From: Vagococcus silagei
Lineage (GTDB): Bacteria > Bacillota > Bacilli > Lactobacillales > Vagococcaceae
DNA: 64,000 nt
Assembly (NCBI RefSeq): GCF_004795745.1
Contig: NZ_SDGV01000010.1
Location: forward strand, 62,001 to 126,000
Direction: 5' to 3'
Part shown: one piece after another, positions 55,422 to 64,000 of the stretch
Position numbering within the stretch: the stretch's first letter is position 1
Layout: every line of letters begins with the position of its first letter
Made by a program: the position numbers and the translations under genes
Notes under the pieces: generated by a model
What the model was told of the DNA's origin: nothing
The model's input: only the letters and a program-made list of their open reading frames with translations
The model's database searches: none

Positions 55422-56822
55422 ATGAATTCAATGCAAAAAACACCAAAAGAAATAGTTAAAGAATTAGATCAATATATTGTTGGACAAGATGTTGCGAAGA
55501 AATCTGTCGCAATTGCACTTCGTAATCGCTACAGAAGAATGCTTTTAGATGAAGAAATGCAACATGAAATCACACCTAAAAACCTATTAATGATCGGTCC
55601 TACAGGTGTTGGTAAAACTGAAATCGCGCGTCGTTTAGCTCGCATCGTGAACGCGCCGTTTGTAAAAGTTGAAGCAACTAAATTTACTGAAGTTGGGTAT
55701 GTTGGTCGTGACGTAGAATCAATGGTTCGTGATTTGGTTGAAGCGAGTATTTCAATTGTTCAAAAAGAAAAACACAATCAAGTATACGCGCAAGCAAAAG
55801 TAAAAGCAGAAGAACGCTTAGTGAAATTACTTGTACCTGGCATCAAAAAAGAAAGTAAGAAAAATCAAAACCAATTTGAAGCAATGATGCAAATGATGAA
55901 TGGTCTTCAAGGTGGTGAAGTTCAAGAAGAAAAAGAAGAAGTAACAGAATCTGTTAGAGTGAGTCGTGAAACTGTTAAATCTCAACTTGAAAAAGGCTTA
56001 TTAGAAAATCGTGAAATTACGATTGAAGTTGAAGAAAAGAAAAATACACCAACGATGAATAATGGTCTTGAACAAATGGGGATTGACTTAAACGATACTT
56101 TAAATGCGTTAACACCGAAGAAAAGAGTGAAACGTGTTGTTTCAGTGAGTGAAGCACGGGAAATACTAATTAATGAAGAATCTTCAAAATTAGTCAACGA
56201 AGCAGATATTCATAGTGACGCAATTAAATTGGCCCAAAATAATGGTATTATTTTTATCGACGAGTTTGATAAAATCACTTCTAAGTCAGAAAATAACGGT
56301 CAAGTTTCACGTGAAGGAGTTCAAAGAGATATCTTACCGATTGTTGAAGGCTCTTTAGTGAATACAAAATATGGTTCAATCTCAACGGAACATATTCTAT
56401 TCATTGCCTCAGGGGCATTCCACTTAACCAAACCAAGTGATTTAATCCCTGAATTGCAAGGTCGTTTCCCAATCCGTGTTGAGCTAGAAGATTTAACTGC
56501 TGAAGATTTTGTTCGTATTTTAACTGAGCCAAATAATGCATTGATTAAACAATATATTGCCTTACTAGGAACAGAGAATATTGATGTCATCTTTACGAAA
56601 GAAGCGATTGAACGAATCGCAAAAATTGCGTATGATGTAAATAGTGAAACCGATAACATCGGAGCGCGTCGTCTACATACAATTTTAGAAAAATTATTAG
56701 AAGACTTATTATTTGAAGCATCCGATATGCATATGGGTGAAATCACAATTACAGAAAGTTATGTAGATGATAAATTAAATAAAATTGCAATTGACGAAGA
56801 TTTAAGTCGATACATTCTATAA
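55422..56822 (+). CDS. hslU: HslU (ClpY) ATPase subunit
   Basis: AAA+ unfoldase that feeds substrates to HslV. It has 466 residues. N-terminal [21 protein letters not shown], Walker [10 protein letters not shown] (about 57-65), pore loop in [10 protein letters not shown], variable intermediate domain (about 110-240, Lys/Glu-rich), Walker [13 protein letters not shown]-terminal tail ending LSRYIL, which docks into HslV. Confidence 0.96.
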   Translation: MNSMQKTPKEIVKELDQYIVGQDVAKKSVAIALRNRYRRMLLDEEMQHEITPKNLLMIGPTGVGKTEIARRLARIVNAPFVKVEATKFTEVGYVGRDVESMVRDLVEASISIVQKEKHNQVYAQAKVKAEERLVKLLVPGIKKESKKNQNQFEAMMQMMNGLQGGEVQEEKEEVTESVRVSRETVKSQLEKGLLENREITIEVEEKKNTPTMNNGLEQMGIDLNDTLNALTPKKRVKRVVSVSEAREILINEESSKLVNEADIHSDAIKLAQNNGIIFIDEFDKITSKSENNGQVSREGVQRDILPIVEGSLVNTKYGSISTEHILFIASGAFHLTKPSDLIPELQGRFPIRVELEDLTAEDFVRILTEPNNALIKQYIALLGTENIDVIFTKEAIERIAKIAYDVNSETDNIGARRLHTILEKLLEDLLFEASDMHMGEITITESYVDDKLNKIAIDEDLSRYIL

Positions 56823-56854
56823 AAAAAGGTTGAATTTAGAGAGGCGGAAACGTC

Positions 56855-57649
56855 ATGGAGTCGTTGTTAAGTAAAACGAGAATGATTAACGAATTACTAC
56901 AAAAAGAAAATACGCTAAATATTCATACAGAACTTCCATACAATCAAATGGCAGATATTTTAGGTGATGTTTTAGATTGTAATGTCTATATTGTTGATCA
57001 AGTGGGGTCTATTATTGGTTATATAGTTATGCATCATGTCAACAATGATCGCATTAAAAATATGTTAGAAGCACAACAATTACCTGAAGATTACACAATG
57101 ATGTTAGGTGCGATTCACAAAACAAAAGAAAACATCCCATTAACAAATGATTTAACAGTGTTCCCAATTGAGCTTCGTGATGAAGCCTCTGAAGCGTTTA
57201 CGACAATTGTTCCTATTTATGGTGCTGGTGAGCATCTTGGAACAATTGTTCTTGGACGTTTGGGTGCAAAATTTGATACAATGGACTTAATTCTTGCTGA
57301 GTATAGTGCGACAGTTGTTGGGATGCAAATTCTTTATCAACACTCGCGCGAAGTCGAACGTTCTATTCATGAAACAACAGCGGTACAGATGGCAATTAAT
57401 ACTCTATCTTATAGTGAATTAAAAGCTGTCAAGGCTATTTTTGAAGAATTAAACGGACCTGAAGGACGGTTAACAGCTTCAACAGTTGCTGATAGAATTG
57501 GAATTACACGTTCGGTGATTGTGAATGCGTTGCGTAAATTGGAATCTGCAGGTGTCATTGAAACACGATCATTAGGCATGAAAGGTACTTACATCAAGAT
57601 TGTAAATACTTACTTTAAGGCAGAGTTAGATAAAACTGAATTAATTTAA
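56855..57649 (+). CDS. codY: Global regulator CodY
   Basis: GTP- and branched-chain-amino-acid-sensing repressor of nutrient-limitation genes. It has 264 residues: N-terminal GAF domain (about 1-155), winged helix at the C-terminus with the recognition helix in TASTVADRIGITRSVIVNALRKLES (about 205-229). Fourth gene of the xerC operon. AGAGGCGG lies upstream. I found no clear CodY box (AATTTTCWGAAAATT) in the operon's promoter. Confidence 0.97.
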   Translation: MESLLSKTRMINELLQKENTLNIHTELPYNQMADILGDVLDCNVYIVDQVGSIIGYIVMHHVNNDRIKNMLEAQQLPEDYTMMLGAIHKTKENIPLTNDLTVFPIELRDEASEAFTTIVPIYGAGEHLGTIVLGRLGAKFDTMDLILAEYSATVVGMQILYQHSREVERSIHETTAVQMAINTLSYSELKAVKAIFEELNGPEGRLTASTVADRIGITRSVIVNALRKLESAGVIETRSLGMKGTYIKIVNTYFKAELDKTELI

Positions 57650-57676
57650 GGTTTGAATTTTTGGAGGTGTCAAAAG

Positions 57677-58546
57677 TTGGTAAAGTTAAAAAATGAAAAA
57701 TGTGAAGTTGAAATTAGTCCACATGGTGCAGAATTAACAAGTTTTAAACTTGCAAGTTCAGGATTAGAATATATCTGGCAAGGTGAACAAAAATATTGGG
57801 GAAGAAGTGCGCCTAATTTATTTCCAATTGTTGGTCGATTACAAAATGATCAATACAAATATCAAGGAAAAAAATATAACATGTCGCAGCATGGCTTTGC
57901 GCGTGATTTATTGTTTTCAATTGTCGAAGAAACTGATCAACAAGTTACATTTTTACTTAAAAGCAATGAAGAAACATTAAGAAATTATCCTTTTGAATTT
58001 GATTTGAAAGTATCATATGAACTTATTGAAGCATCATTGAAGGTAAGCTATGTCGTTCATAGTTTAAGTGAGGAAATGTATTTCGGCATTGGCGGCCATC
58101 CTGGATTTAATGTGCCTTTGGTTGAAAATACCTCATTTGAAGATTACTATCTATCTTTCACACCATCTAAAAGTCGAACAATGTTACCATTAGAGGGTCC
58201 TTTCATTGATTTAGAGCATGCAACATTGGCCCAAACAAATACTGATATTGTTATTAATCGAGAAATGTTCGAAAAAGATGCGCTAGTCTTAAGAACTTCT
58301 GGCCACAATACTTTTAGAATTCTATCAGATGCAACGAAGCATGGCGTGGAAGTGTCTTATCGAGATGCGCCGTTTGTTGGATTTTGGAGTCCATATATGA
58401 CAGATGCACCATTTGTATGTATTGAACCGTGGTGGGGTATCGCTGATTCCTTGGAAGCGACTGGAAATATTGAGGATAAATATGGTATTAATTGCTTGAA
58501 ATTAAATGAGACTTTTGAAGCAAGTTATACAATTAATGTTTTTTAA
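57677..58546 (+). CDS. Aldose 1-epimerase family protein (LacX-like)
   Basis: A 289-residue galactose-mutarotase-fold protein. Features: QGEQKYWGRSAPNLFPIVGRL (near the sugar site), SQHGFARD with the catalytic His, and GGHPGFNVP. Sequence style matches LacX-type epimerases, often of unknown sugar specificity. The TTG at 57677 is chosen because GGAGGTG sits 8 nt before it; the upstream TTG at 57653 has none. It follows codY by 27 nt and probably belongs to the same transcript. Terminator after. Confidence 0.87.
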   Translation: MVKLKNEKCEVEISPHGAELTSFKLASSGLEYIWQGEQKYWGRSAPNLFPIVGRLQNDQYKYQGKKYNMSQHGFARDLLFSIVEETDQQVTFLLKSNEETLRNYPFEFDLKVSYELIEASLKVSYVVHSLSEEMYFGIGGHPGFNVPLVENTSFEDYYLSFTPSKSRTMLPLEGPFIDLEHATLAQTNTDIVINREMFEKDALVLRTSGHNTFRILSDATKHGVEVSYRDAPFVGFWSPYMTDAPFVCIEPWWGIADSLEATGNIEDKYGINCLKLNETFEASYTINVF

Positions 58547-58552
58547 AAAGGA

Positions 58553-58577
58553 AAAGAGGCCAAAGCCTCTTTTTTTT
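58553..58577. terminator. Terminator between convergent genes
   Basis: AAAGAGGC (58553-58560) pairs with GCCTCTTT (58565-58572), then T; A/T tracts on both sides allow bidirectional use. Confidence 0.88.
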
Positions 58578-58594
58578 ACATTAATTTTTCATAC

Positions 58595-59413
58595 CTATTG
58601 AACGATTTCTAATTCACTCATGATAATAGAGGCTGTTTCTTCAATTGAAAGTTGTGCTACGTTGATGATTAAGCATCCAATTTTTTCATAAAGATCGTTC
58701 GCAAATTTTAATTCGTTTTTGATCGAGTCGATATCTGAGTATGCTGTATCAGGATTTAATCCGTAAGCTTTCATTCTTTCACGTCGAATTGTATTCAATA
58801 CTTGAGGGTCATTAGTTAAACCAACAATTCGACTGGGATCGACTTCCCAAAGTTGCTTCGGAATATGTGCGCTTGGGATTAGCGGCAAATTGGCAACTTT
58901 AATATTTTTATTTGCTAAAAATAAACTGAGTGGTGTTTTAGACGTTCGTGAGACACCTAATAATACGATGTCAGCATCAAGAAATCCTTTTGGATCTTTA
59001 CCGTCATCGTACTTAACAGCAAATTCCATTGCACTCATACGATCAAAATAATTCTTATTTAAAAAATGACTTGCTCCGGGCACACGAGAGGGTTCATAAC
59101 CAGACCGACGTGATAATTCAAACATCAGTGGTGACATCGCATCAAGATTAAAGAGACTATTCTTTTGACAAAATTTAACTGCAACTTCAACCAGTTCATC
59201 GGACACTAAAGTTTGAAGAACAATGGCATTCAATTCTTTAGCTCTTTCAAGAGCGACCATTAAGTCTGTTTCATTATCAATAAACGATTTTCGAATAACT
59301 TTAATTGTAACATCTAAATTTTCATACTGGGCCATCGCAGCAGCGGATAGTTTAGCTCCAGTTTCGCCAGCAGAATCAGAAATAATATAAATATAAATTG
59401 TTTGTTCAGACAT
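58595..59413 (-). CDS. ppsR: Pyruvate, phosphate dikinase regulatory protein (DUF299/YqfL)
   Basis: A bifunctional ADP-dependent kinase and Pi-dependent pyrophosphorylase acting on a Thr of PPDK (or PEP synthase). It has 272 residues. N-terminal IISDSAGETG, P-loop-like GVSRTSKTPLS (about 153-163), and the IGLTNDPQVL motif. No ppdK or ppsA gene is visible in the window. Divergent from zur, the same yqfL-zur neighbourhood as in Bacillus. GAGGAAT lies upstream of ATG 59413. Confidence 0.92.
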   Translation of the reverse strand: MSEQTIYIYIISDSAGETGAKLSAAAMAQYENLDVTIKVIRKSFIDNETDLMVALERAKELNAIVLQTLVSDELVEVAVKFCQKNSLFNLDAMSPLMFELSRRSGYEPSRVPGASHFLNKNYFDRMSAMEFAVKYDDGKDPKGFLDADIVLLGVSRTSKTPLSLFLANKNIKVANLPLIPSAHIPKQLWEVDPSRIVGLTNDPQVLNTIRRERMKAYGLNPDTAYSDIDSIKNELKFANDLYEKIGCLIINVAQLSIEETASIIMSELEIVQ

Positions 59414-59433
59414 TGTGATTCCTCGCTTTACTT

Positions 59434-59462
59434 TTTACTTTCTCCCCATTATATCATATAAT
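59434..59462. promoter_or_regulatory. Symmetric divergent promoter between ppsR and zur
   Basis: The perfect 7-1-7 palindrome ATTATAT-C-ATATAAT (59448-59462) places a TATAAT on each strand. On the plus strand it pairs with TTTACT (59434-59439) at 17 bp; the minus-strand -35 is weaker. Confidence 0.5.
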
Positions 59463-59495
59463 GAATGATGAGTAAGCAAGTTCAAGGGGGCCAAT

Positions 59496-59936
59496 ATGCA
59501 AGTTAAAATAAAAGAAGCACTAGATATTATGAAAGATAACGGTTTGAAATACACGAAACGTCGTGAAGAAATTTTAACGTATCTAGCAGAAGAAAATCGT
59601 TATATTGGTGCGACAGAAGTTTTTGATTTTATGAGTCAAAAATATAAAGGCATGAGCTATGATACTGTCTATCGAAATTTAAAAGATTTTACAAAATTAT
59701 CTTTACTTGAGGAAACAGAACTAATGGGTGAGAAAAAATATCGATTTCACTGTGATGTATGTGAGCATTCGCATCACCATCACCACTTCATATGCTTGTC
59801 GTGTGGGGCAACAAGAGAGATTGATATGTGTCCGATGAATTTTTTCACAGAACAGTTACCGGATTGTGAAATTACAGATCATCGTTTCGAAATATTAGGA
59901 AAATGTGATAAATGTTTAAAAAAGTCAAACTCATAG
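59496..59936 (+). CDS. zur: Fur family zinc regulator Zur
   Basis: A 146-residue Fur-family repressor. DNA-binding half with GLKYTKRREEILTYL and YDTVYRNLKDF; metal half with the long HSHHHHHFICLSCG run and the second CDKC pair. ATREIDMCPM and the adjacency to ppsR (yqfL) match Bacillus Zur (YqfV). AAGGGGG lies upstream. I see no canonical Zur box in the short upstream gap. Confidence 0.85.
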   Translation: MQVKIKEALDIMKDNGLKYTKRREEILTYLAEENRYIGATEVFDFMSQKYKGMSYDTVYRNLKDFTKLSLLEETELMGEKKYRFHCDVCEHSHHHHHFICLSCGATREIDMCPMNFFTEQLPDCEITDHRFEILGKCDKCLKKSNS

Positions 59937-59965
59937 TTGACTGAAAAATCACAATTAGTTATAAT
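59937..59965 (+). promoter_or_regulatory. Strong promoter of rpsU-yqeY
   Basis: TTGACT (59937-59942), 17 bp, TATAAT (59960-59965), starting at the zur stop. Confidence 0.9.
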
Positions 59966-60037
59966 ATATAACGAACAGTTTTTTGTTTATATATATATGA
60001 AAAACGGTTACCTAAAGTTTGGAGGGAGGGAATTTAC

Positions 60038-60214
60038 ATGTCAAAAACTGTTGTTCGTAAAAACGAATCATTAGATGACGCTCTTCGTCGCTTCAAACGT
60101 TCCGTGTCAAAAACTGGTACCTTACAAGAGTACCGCAAGCGTGAGTACTACGAGAAACCAAGTGTTAAGCGTAAGAAAAAGTCTGAAGCTGCAAGAAAGC
60201 GTAAAAAATACTAG
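60038..60214 (+). CDS. rpsU: 30S ribosomal protein S21
   Basis: A 58-residue, very basic protein: [19 protein letters not shown] at the start, [17 protein letters not shown] in the middle, and an Arg/Lys-rich end. The length is typical for Firmicutes S21. AGGAGGGAGG lies just upstream. Followed by yqeY after 23 nt, the usual Firmicutes pairing. Confidence 0.97.
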   Translation: MSKTVVRKNESLDDALRRFKRSVSKTGTLQEYRKREYYEKPSVKRKKKSEAARKRKKY

Positions 60215-60237
60215 TTTTAATGAATGGATCTGATATT

Positions 60238-60681
60238 ATGACACTATTTGAAGAAATTAATAGTGATATAAAAATAGCGATGAAAAGTAAAGACAAGGAA
60301 GCATTGGCAATCCTCCGTATTGTAAAAGCTTTATTACAAAATGAAGAAATAGCAAAAGGAAGTAAGCTAAATTCTGATGAAGAATTAACCGTGTTATCCC
60401 GAGAAGTGAAACAAAGAAAAGAAGCGTTAACTGAGTTTGAAAAAGCAGGTCGTCAAGATTTGATTGCTCAAGCACAAAATGCTCTCGATATTGTTTCAAA
60501 ATATTTGCCTACACAATTATCTGATGAAGAACTGGAAACATTAATCCAAAATGCGATTGATACTTCTGGTGCCACTTCAATGAAAGATTTTGGAAAAGTT
60601 ATGGGGATTGTTATGCCCCAAACTAAAGGTAAGGCAGATGGTCAAAAAGTTAATGCTTTAGTTAAACAATTAATATCATAA
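60238..60681 (+). CDS. yqeY: YqeY/GatB-like protein
   Basis: A 147-residue protein of the YqeY family, related to the C-terminal helical tail of GatB, thought to interact with tRNA. Starts MTLFEEINSDIKIAMK at 60238; this is the family's usual start, though the ribosome site (GGATCTGA) is modest and the ATG at 60220 is possible. Ends in the typical GKADGQKVNALVKQLI. Co-transcribed with rpsU. Confidence 0.9.
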   Translation: MTLFEEINSDIKIAMKSKDKEALAILRIVKALLQNEEIAKGSKLNSDEELTVLSREVKQRKEALTEFEKAGRQDLIAQAQNALDIVSKYLPTQLSDEELETLIQNAIDTSGATSMKDFGKVMGIVMPQTKGKADGQKVNALVKQLIS

Positions 60682-60720
60682 TCCGAATTAAAAGTAAGAT
60701 ATTCATCTTATAATCAATTT

Positions 60721-60763
60721 AGAAGTCTTAAAATCCTTGTGATTTTAGGGCTTCTTTATTTTT
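60721..60763 (+). terminator. rpsU-yqeY terminator
   Basis: AGAAGTCTTAAAATC (60721-60735) pairs with GATTTTAGGGCTTCT (60741-60755), G-T pairs included, followed by T-rich sequence. Confidence 0.82.
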
Positions 60764-60901
60764 TGAGATAATAAAATGTTAAATTCATGGTAATTTAATA
60801 CCAGTTTCCAACAAAATGACACATGCATGAATAGTTGGTGTTCTTATAAAGATGTGGTATTATTTACAAGTAATAGGATAAATAAAGGAGTTGTCGTATA
60901 T

Positions 60902-61861
60902 TTGACTGTTCAAGAAAGAAAGAGCCTTGAAATCTCAATAGAAAATGTAAAAGATTTAAATGAATTATTTGGCTCTCAAGATAAAAATATAAAACTTATT
61001 GAAGACTATTTAAATGTCGAAATTTCGACTCGTGGTGAAATTATGCAGATCGAAGGCGAGGCGGAAAGTGTTCAACAAACTCATGATATTCTTGTAGTCC
61101 TTCAAGAATTAATTAATCGAGGTCATAAGATGAATACGCAAGATGTGATTAGTGCTATTAAAATGCGCCAAAGTGATACACTTAAATCATTTTTATCATT
61201 GTATGAAAATACGTTAATCAAAGATGCCAAAGGCCAATCTATCAAAATAAAAAATTTGAATCAAAAACAATATGTGAATGCGATTAATTCAAATGATGTC
61301 GTTTTTGGAATTGGGCCTGCGGGAACTGGTAAAACATTCTTAGCTGTGGTCATGGCAATTGCGGCTTTAAAAAATGGACAAGTAAAAAAAATTATTTTAA
61401 CCAGACCAGCAGTTGAAGCTGGAGAAAATCTAGGATTCTTACCTGGCGATTTACAAGAAAAAGTTAATCCTTACTTACGTCCAATTTATGATGCACTATA
61501 CCAAATTTTAGGTGTCGAACATACAAATCGTTTGATGGAACGAGGAGTCATTGAAATTGCTCCATTAGCATATATGCGCGGAAGAACGCTAGAAGATGCT
61601 TTTATTATTTTAGATGAGGCACAAAATACAACAAATGCGCAAATGAAGATGTTTTTAACCCGTCTTGGCTATCAATCAAAAATGATTGTGAATGGTGATA
61701 AAACACAAATTGATTTGCCTAAAGGTGTCGAGAGTGGCTTAGTGCATTCAGAAAAAATTCTAAAAAATATTAAACGAATCAGATTTATTGAATTCTCAGC
61801 TAGTGATGTTGTGCGTCACCCTGTTGTTGCGGATATTATTCGGGCGTATGAAGGAAACTAA
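60902..61861 (+). CDS. phoH: PhoH family ATPase
   Basis: A 319-residue PhoH-type P-loop protein with likely roles in RNA metabolism. N-terminal PhoH/KH-like part, then Walker A GPAGTGKTF (about 136-144), RPAVEAGENLGFLPGDL, and Walker B IILDEAQNTT. Starts at TTG 60902, about 10 nt after AAAGGAG; the open frame continues upstream to 60827 without a ribosome site. pgpH follows 22 nt later, the normal phoH-pgpH(-ybeY-dgkA-cdd-era) order. Confidence 0.94.
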   Translation: MTVQERKSLEISIENVKDLNELFGSQDKNIKLIEDYLNVEISTRGEIMQIEGEAESVQQTHDILVVLQELINRGHKMNTQDVISAIKMRQSDTLKSFLSLYENTLIKDAKGQSIKIKNLNQKQYVNAINSNDVVFGIGPAGTGKTFLAVVMAIAALKNGQVKKIILTRPAVEAGENLGFLPGDLQEKVNPYLRPIYDALYQILGVEHTNRLMERGVIEIAPLAYMRGRTLEDAFIILDEAQNTTNAQMKMFLTRLGYQSKMIVNGDKTQIDLPKGVESGLVHSEKILKNIKRIRFIEFSASDVVRHPVVADIIRAYEGN

Positions 61862-61883
61862 TAATAAGTAAAGGAGTATTGTG

Positions 61884-64000
61884 ATGACATTCGATTTAAG
61901 AAATATCTTTCAAAAATTAGGCAAGAGATACATTCCTATTGTGATATTAGTAATGTCACTGATACTGTTTGGTTTTATGTTTGGTAGCGTGCGCCAAAAA
62001 CAAGCTGATTTTAAGGTTGGAAAACTTGCGGAAGAAACAATTCGAGCAAATAAAACAATCGAAAACAAGAAAGAAACTGAAGAAAAACAAAGACTTGCAG
62101 TTGAGAGTGTCTCGCCAGAGTATACGTATGATGCAAATAAAGAAAAAAACCAACTAGATTTAGTCGATAAATTATTTACAATGGTCGATGAGGTTAATTC
62201 TGAAACAGCAAAAAAATACCAAGCAGATTTAGATAAAGCGAAAGATAAAAAATCTGTTTTCGAACCTAAGGTAGAGGAAAAAATCCCCTTATTAAAATCG
62301 AAATTTGAAAAGTTAAGTCCAGAGAATTTAGTCTTTTATCAATCTTTTCCGGATAATTTTTATGAGCAAATTTTTTTACTATCTTCAAGTGAGCTTCTAA
62401 AAATAAAAACAGAGAGCTCAAATATTATTCAACAGACGATGGGGCAAAAAATTAGAAATTCTAATTTACAAATTGAAAAACAAAAAGCTGTTGAAAAAGT
62501 TCAGTTTTTAAATTTTAATAATGTTGAACAGCAAATCGTTGAACGAATTGTTGAGAGAAGTATTATTGTCAATGAGGTTGCAAACGATAAAGCGACTGAC
62601 AAAATGAAAGAAATTGCTCTCAGTGCAGTTCAACCCGCAATGATTTATCAAGGTGAAATTATTGTGCGTGAAGGTGAACAAATTGATAGTAAAGCAATGG
62701 AGAAAATTAATCTATTAGGCTTGAATAATCAATCCACCTCAGTTTCACCAATCTTAGCAATGATTATTGCGTTGCTTTTACAAATTATATTAGTTGTCTA
62801 TTTTGTTTTTAAAGATAAAGACTTATACAATCAAAGTATGAATTTGACGTTCTATTTCGTTGCGATTATCTTTGCAGTTCTTTTGATGAAGATGATTTAT
62901 CTATTCCAAAAGGACACAACAAATGCCTTTGGGTTACTTTTCCCTGCAGCGTTTGGACCACTGATGTTACACTTATTTGTTGGCAAACGTTGGGGCATCT
63001 TATTGTCAATGTTCCAAGGGATTTTTGCGACTTTTATTTTCTACGATATGGCGGGTACGACGTCGTTACTAGTGATTAGTCTTTTCTATATTTTCACTGG
63101 CTGTATTGCGACATTTCTTCAAAGAAAACGAATTAGTGAACAATTAACACAAGCGTCGTTCTTATTGATATTAATCCCAGTACTATTTATTAATGTTCTA
63201 ATCGCTTATCAAGGGATGGGACTTTTTGATAGCCGAACACTAACAAATATTTTTGTTGCCTTCGTCAGCGGTTTGTTTTCATTTATTTTATCAATCGGAC
63301 TTCATCCATATATTGAATTAATGGTGACTGATGATAGTGTGATTGTCTTAAATGAGTTAAGTAATCCAAATCATCCATTATTGAAACAATTGCTTGAAGA
63401 GGCTCCTGGTACGTATCACCATAGTATGATGGTGGCGTCACTAAGCGCGAATGCCGTTGCAGAAATTGGCGGTCGTTCTCTTCTCACACGAGTGGCGTGT
63501 TATTATCATGATATTGGTAAATTAAAACATGCTAATTTCTTCGTAGAAAACCTACCGGCTGGTGCTGAAAATCCACATAACTTTTTATTACCATCTGATA
63601 GTAAAGAGATTATTTTTGGACATGTGACAGATGGAGTTAAAGTATTAGAAGAAGCAGAAATGCCACAATTTATTATTGATGTTTGCCGTCAACATCATGG
63701 GACAACCTTAATGAAGTATTTCTATATTAAAGAAAAAGAACGTAACAATGATACAAGTGAAGCGTCATTTAGATATCCAGGACCAATTCCACAATGTCGT
63801 GAAATTGGGGTAATAAATATTGCCGATAGTGCTGAAGCAGCAGTTCGTGCTATGGATAATCCAACGAATGAAAAAATTAAAGATTTCGTTCACCAGCTGA
63901 TTCAAGGTCGTATTGATGATGGTCAGTTGTTAGATTCTGGGTTAACTTTAAAAGAATTAAAAATTATTGAACAGTCAATTGTGACGGGATTGTCTAGTAC
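61884..64000 (+). CDS. pgpH: c-di-AMP phosphodiesterase PgpH (7TM-HD), 3' end outside the window
   Basis: Membrane phosphodiesterase that degrades c-di-AMP, opposing CdaA (10825-11715). About 705 codons are present. One N-terminal membrane helix (about 16-34), a long extracellular 7TMR-HDED domain (about 35-285), seven membrane helices (about 290-470), then a cytosolic HD domain with YHHSMM and HDIGK (H542, D543) followed by VCRQHHGT. The reading frame is unbroken to base 64000 and the stop lies beyond. AAAGGAG lies 7 nt before the ATG. Operon with phoH. Confidence 0.96.
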   Translation, partial: MTFDLRNIFQKLGKRYIPIVILVMSLILFGFMFGSVRQKQADFKVGKLAEETIRANKTIENKKETEEKQRLAVESVSPEYTYDANKEKNQLDLVDKLFTMVDEVNSETAKKYQADLDKAKDKKSVFEPKVEEKIPLLKSKFEKLSPENLVFYQSFPDNFYEQIFLLSSSELLKIKTESSNIIQQTMGQKIRNSNLQIEKQKAVEKVQFLNFNNVEQQIVERIVERSIIVNEVANDKATDKMKEIALSAVQPAMIYQGEIIVREGEQIDSKAMEKINLLGLNNQSTSVSPILAMIIALLLQIILVVYFVFKDKDLYNQSMNLTFYFVAIIFAVLLMKMIYLFQKDTTNAFGLLFPAAFGPLMLHLFVGKRWGILLSMFQGIFATFIFYDMAGTTSLLVISLFYIFTGCIATFLQRKRISEQLTQASFLLILIPVLFINVLIAYQGMGLFDSRTLTNIFVAFVSGLFSFILSIGLHPYIELMVTDDSVIVLNELSNPNHPLLKQLLEEAPGTYHHSMMVASLSANAVAEIGGRSLLTRVACYYHDIGKLKHANFFVENLPAGAENPHNFLLPSDSKEIIFGHVTDGVKVLEEAEMPQFIIDVCRQHHGTTLMKYFYIKEKERNNDTSEASFRYPGPIPQCREIGVINIADSAEAAVRAMDNPTNEKIKDFVHQLIQGRIDDGQLLDSGLTLKELKIIEQSIVTGLSS

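Overview
The window is low-GC Firmicutes chromosome, most likely a lactic acid bacterium of the Enterococcaceae (Vagococcus/Enterococcus type). Three things point there: the tmRNA tag reads AKNENNTFALAA, one residue from the enterococcal tag as I remember it; the gene content includes DUF3042 and DUF2929 small membrane proteins, an AzgA-type permease and CvfB; and the local gene orders (rhomboid-yqgQ-glk-rhodanese, glnRA, cdaA-cdaR-glmM, scpAB-rluB, xerC-hslVU-codY, rpsU-yqeY-phoH-pgpH) are typical of the group. Nearly everything is core chromosome. I see no prophage, insertion sequence, CRISPR array, rRNA or ordinary tRNA gene.

Layout. 1-4.7 kb: a YxeA-like secreted protein, a folate enzyme, a rhomboid protease, yqgQ-glucokinase-rhodanese, a tyrosine phosphatase and a DUF3042 protein. 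4.9-10.7 kb: miaA-hflX, the GlnR-controlled glnRA operon, adenosine deaminase and EF-P. 10.8-17.1 kb: the c-di-AMP and amino-sugar block (cdaA-cdaR-glmM, the glmS ribozyme with glmS, nagB). 17.2-25.5 kb: a CPBP protease, a class A PBP, nfo, yneF, gltS, a decaying regulator/membrane-protein operon and a GNAT enzyme. 25.6-30.4 kb: T-box-controlled alaS, a lipoprotein and tmRNA. 30.4-36.8 kb: transporters and uncharacterised proteins. 36.9-43.2 kb: dnaE, pfkA and pyk. 43.4-47.5 kb: an MFS pump, a GNAT enzyme, cvfB, fur and a membrane protein. 47.6-53.7 kb: xerD-scpA-scpB-rluB, FMN-riboswitch-controlled ribU, and oatA. 53.9-64 kb: xerC-hslV-hslU-codY-epimerase, ppsR, zur, rpsU-yqeY, and phoH-pgpH running off the end.

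How the genes work together. Cell-wall precursor supply is concentrated here: GlmS and GlmM make glucosamine phosphates, NagB runs the reverse step, and a class A PBP and OatA build and modify peptidoglycan. CdaA, CdaR and the hydrolase PgpH set c-di-AMP. Nutrient control is dense: GlnR (nitrogen), CodY, Fur, Zur, a T-box, an FMN riboswitch, the glmS ribozyme and candidate NagR and PurR operators.

The most notable points are: hflX apparently starts at an ATC codon; an XRE regulator plus two related membrane-protein genes carry several single-base frameshifts; NagR-like boxes lie in front of both nagB and the ribozyme-controlled glmS; HslV has an unusual N-terminus; and several proteins (32125-33129, 28842-29891, 21904-22221, 46757-47506, 30431-30994, 35064-35321) belong to no family I recognise. 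I found no clearly new defence or mobile system. All motif and promoter calls were made by eye.
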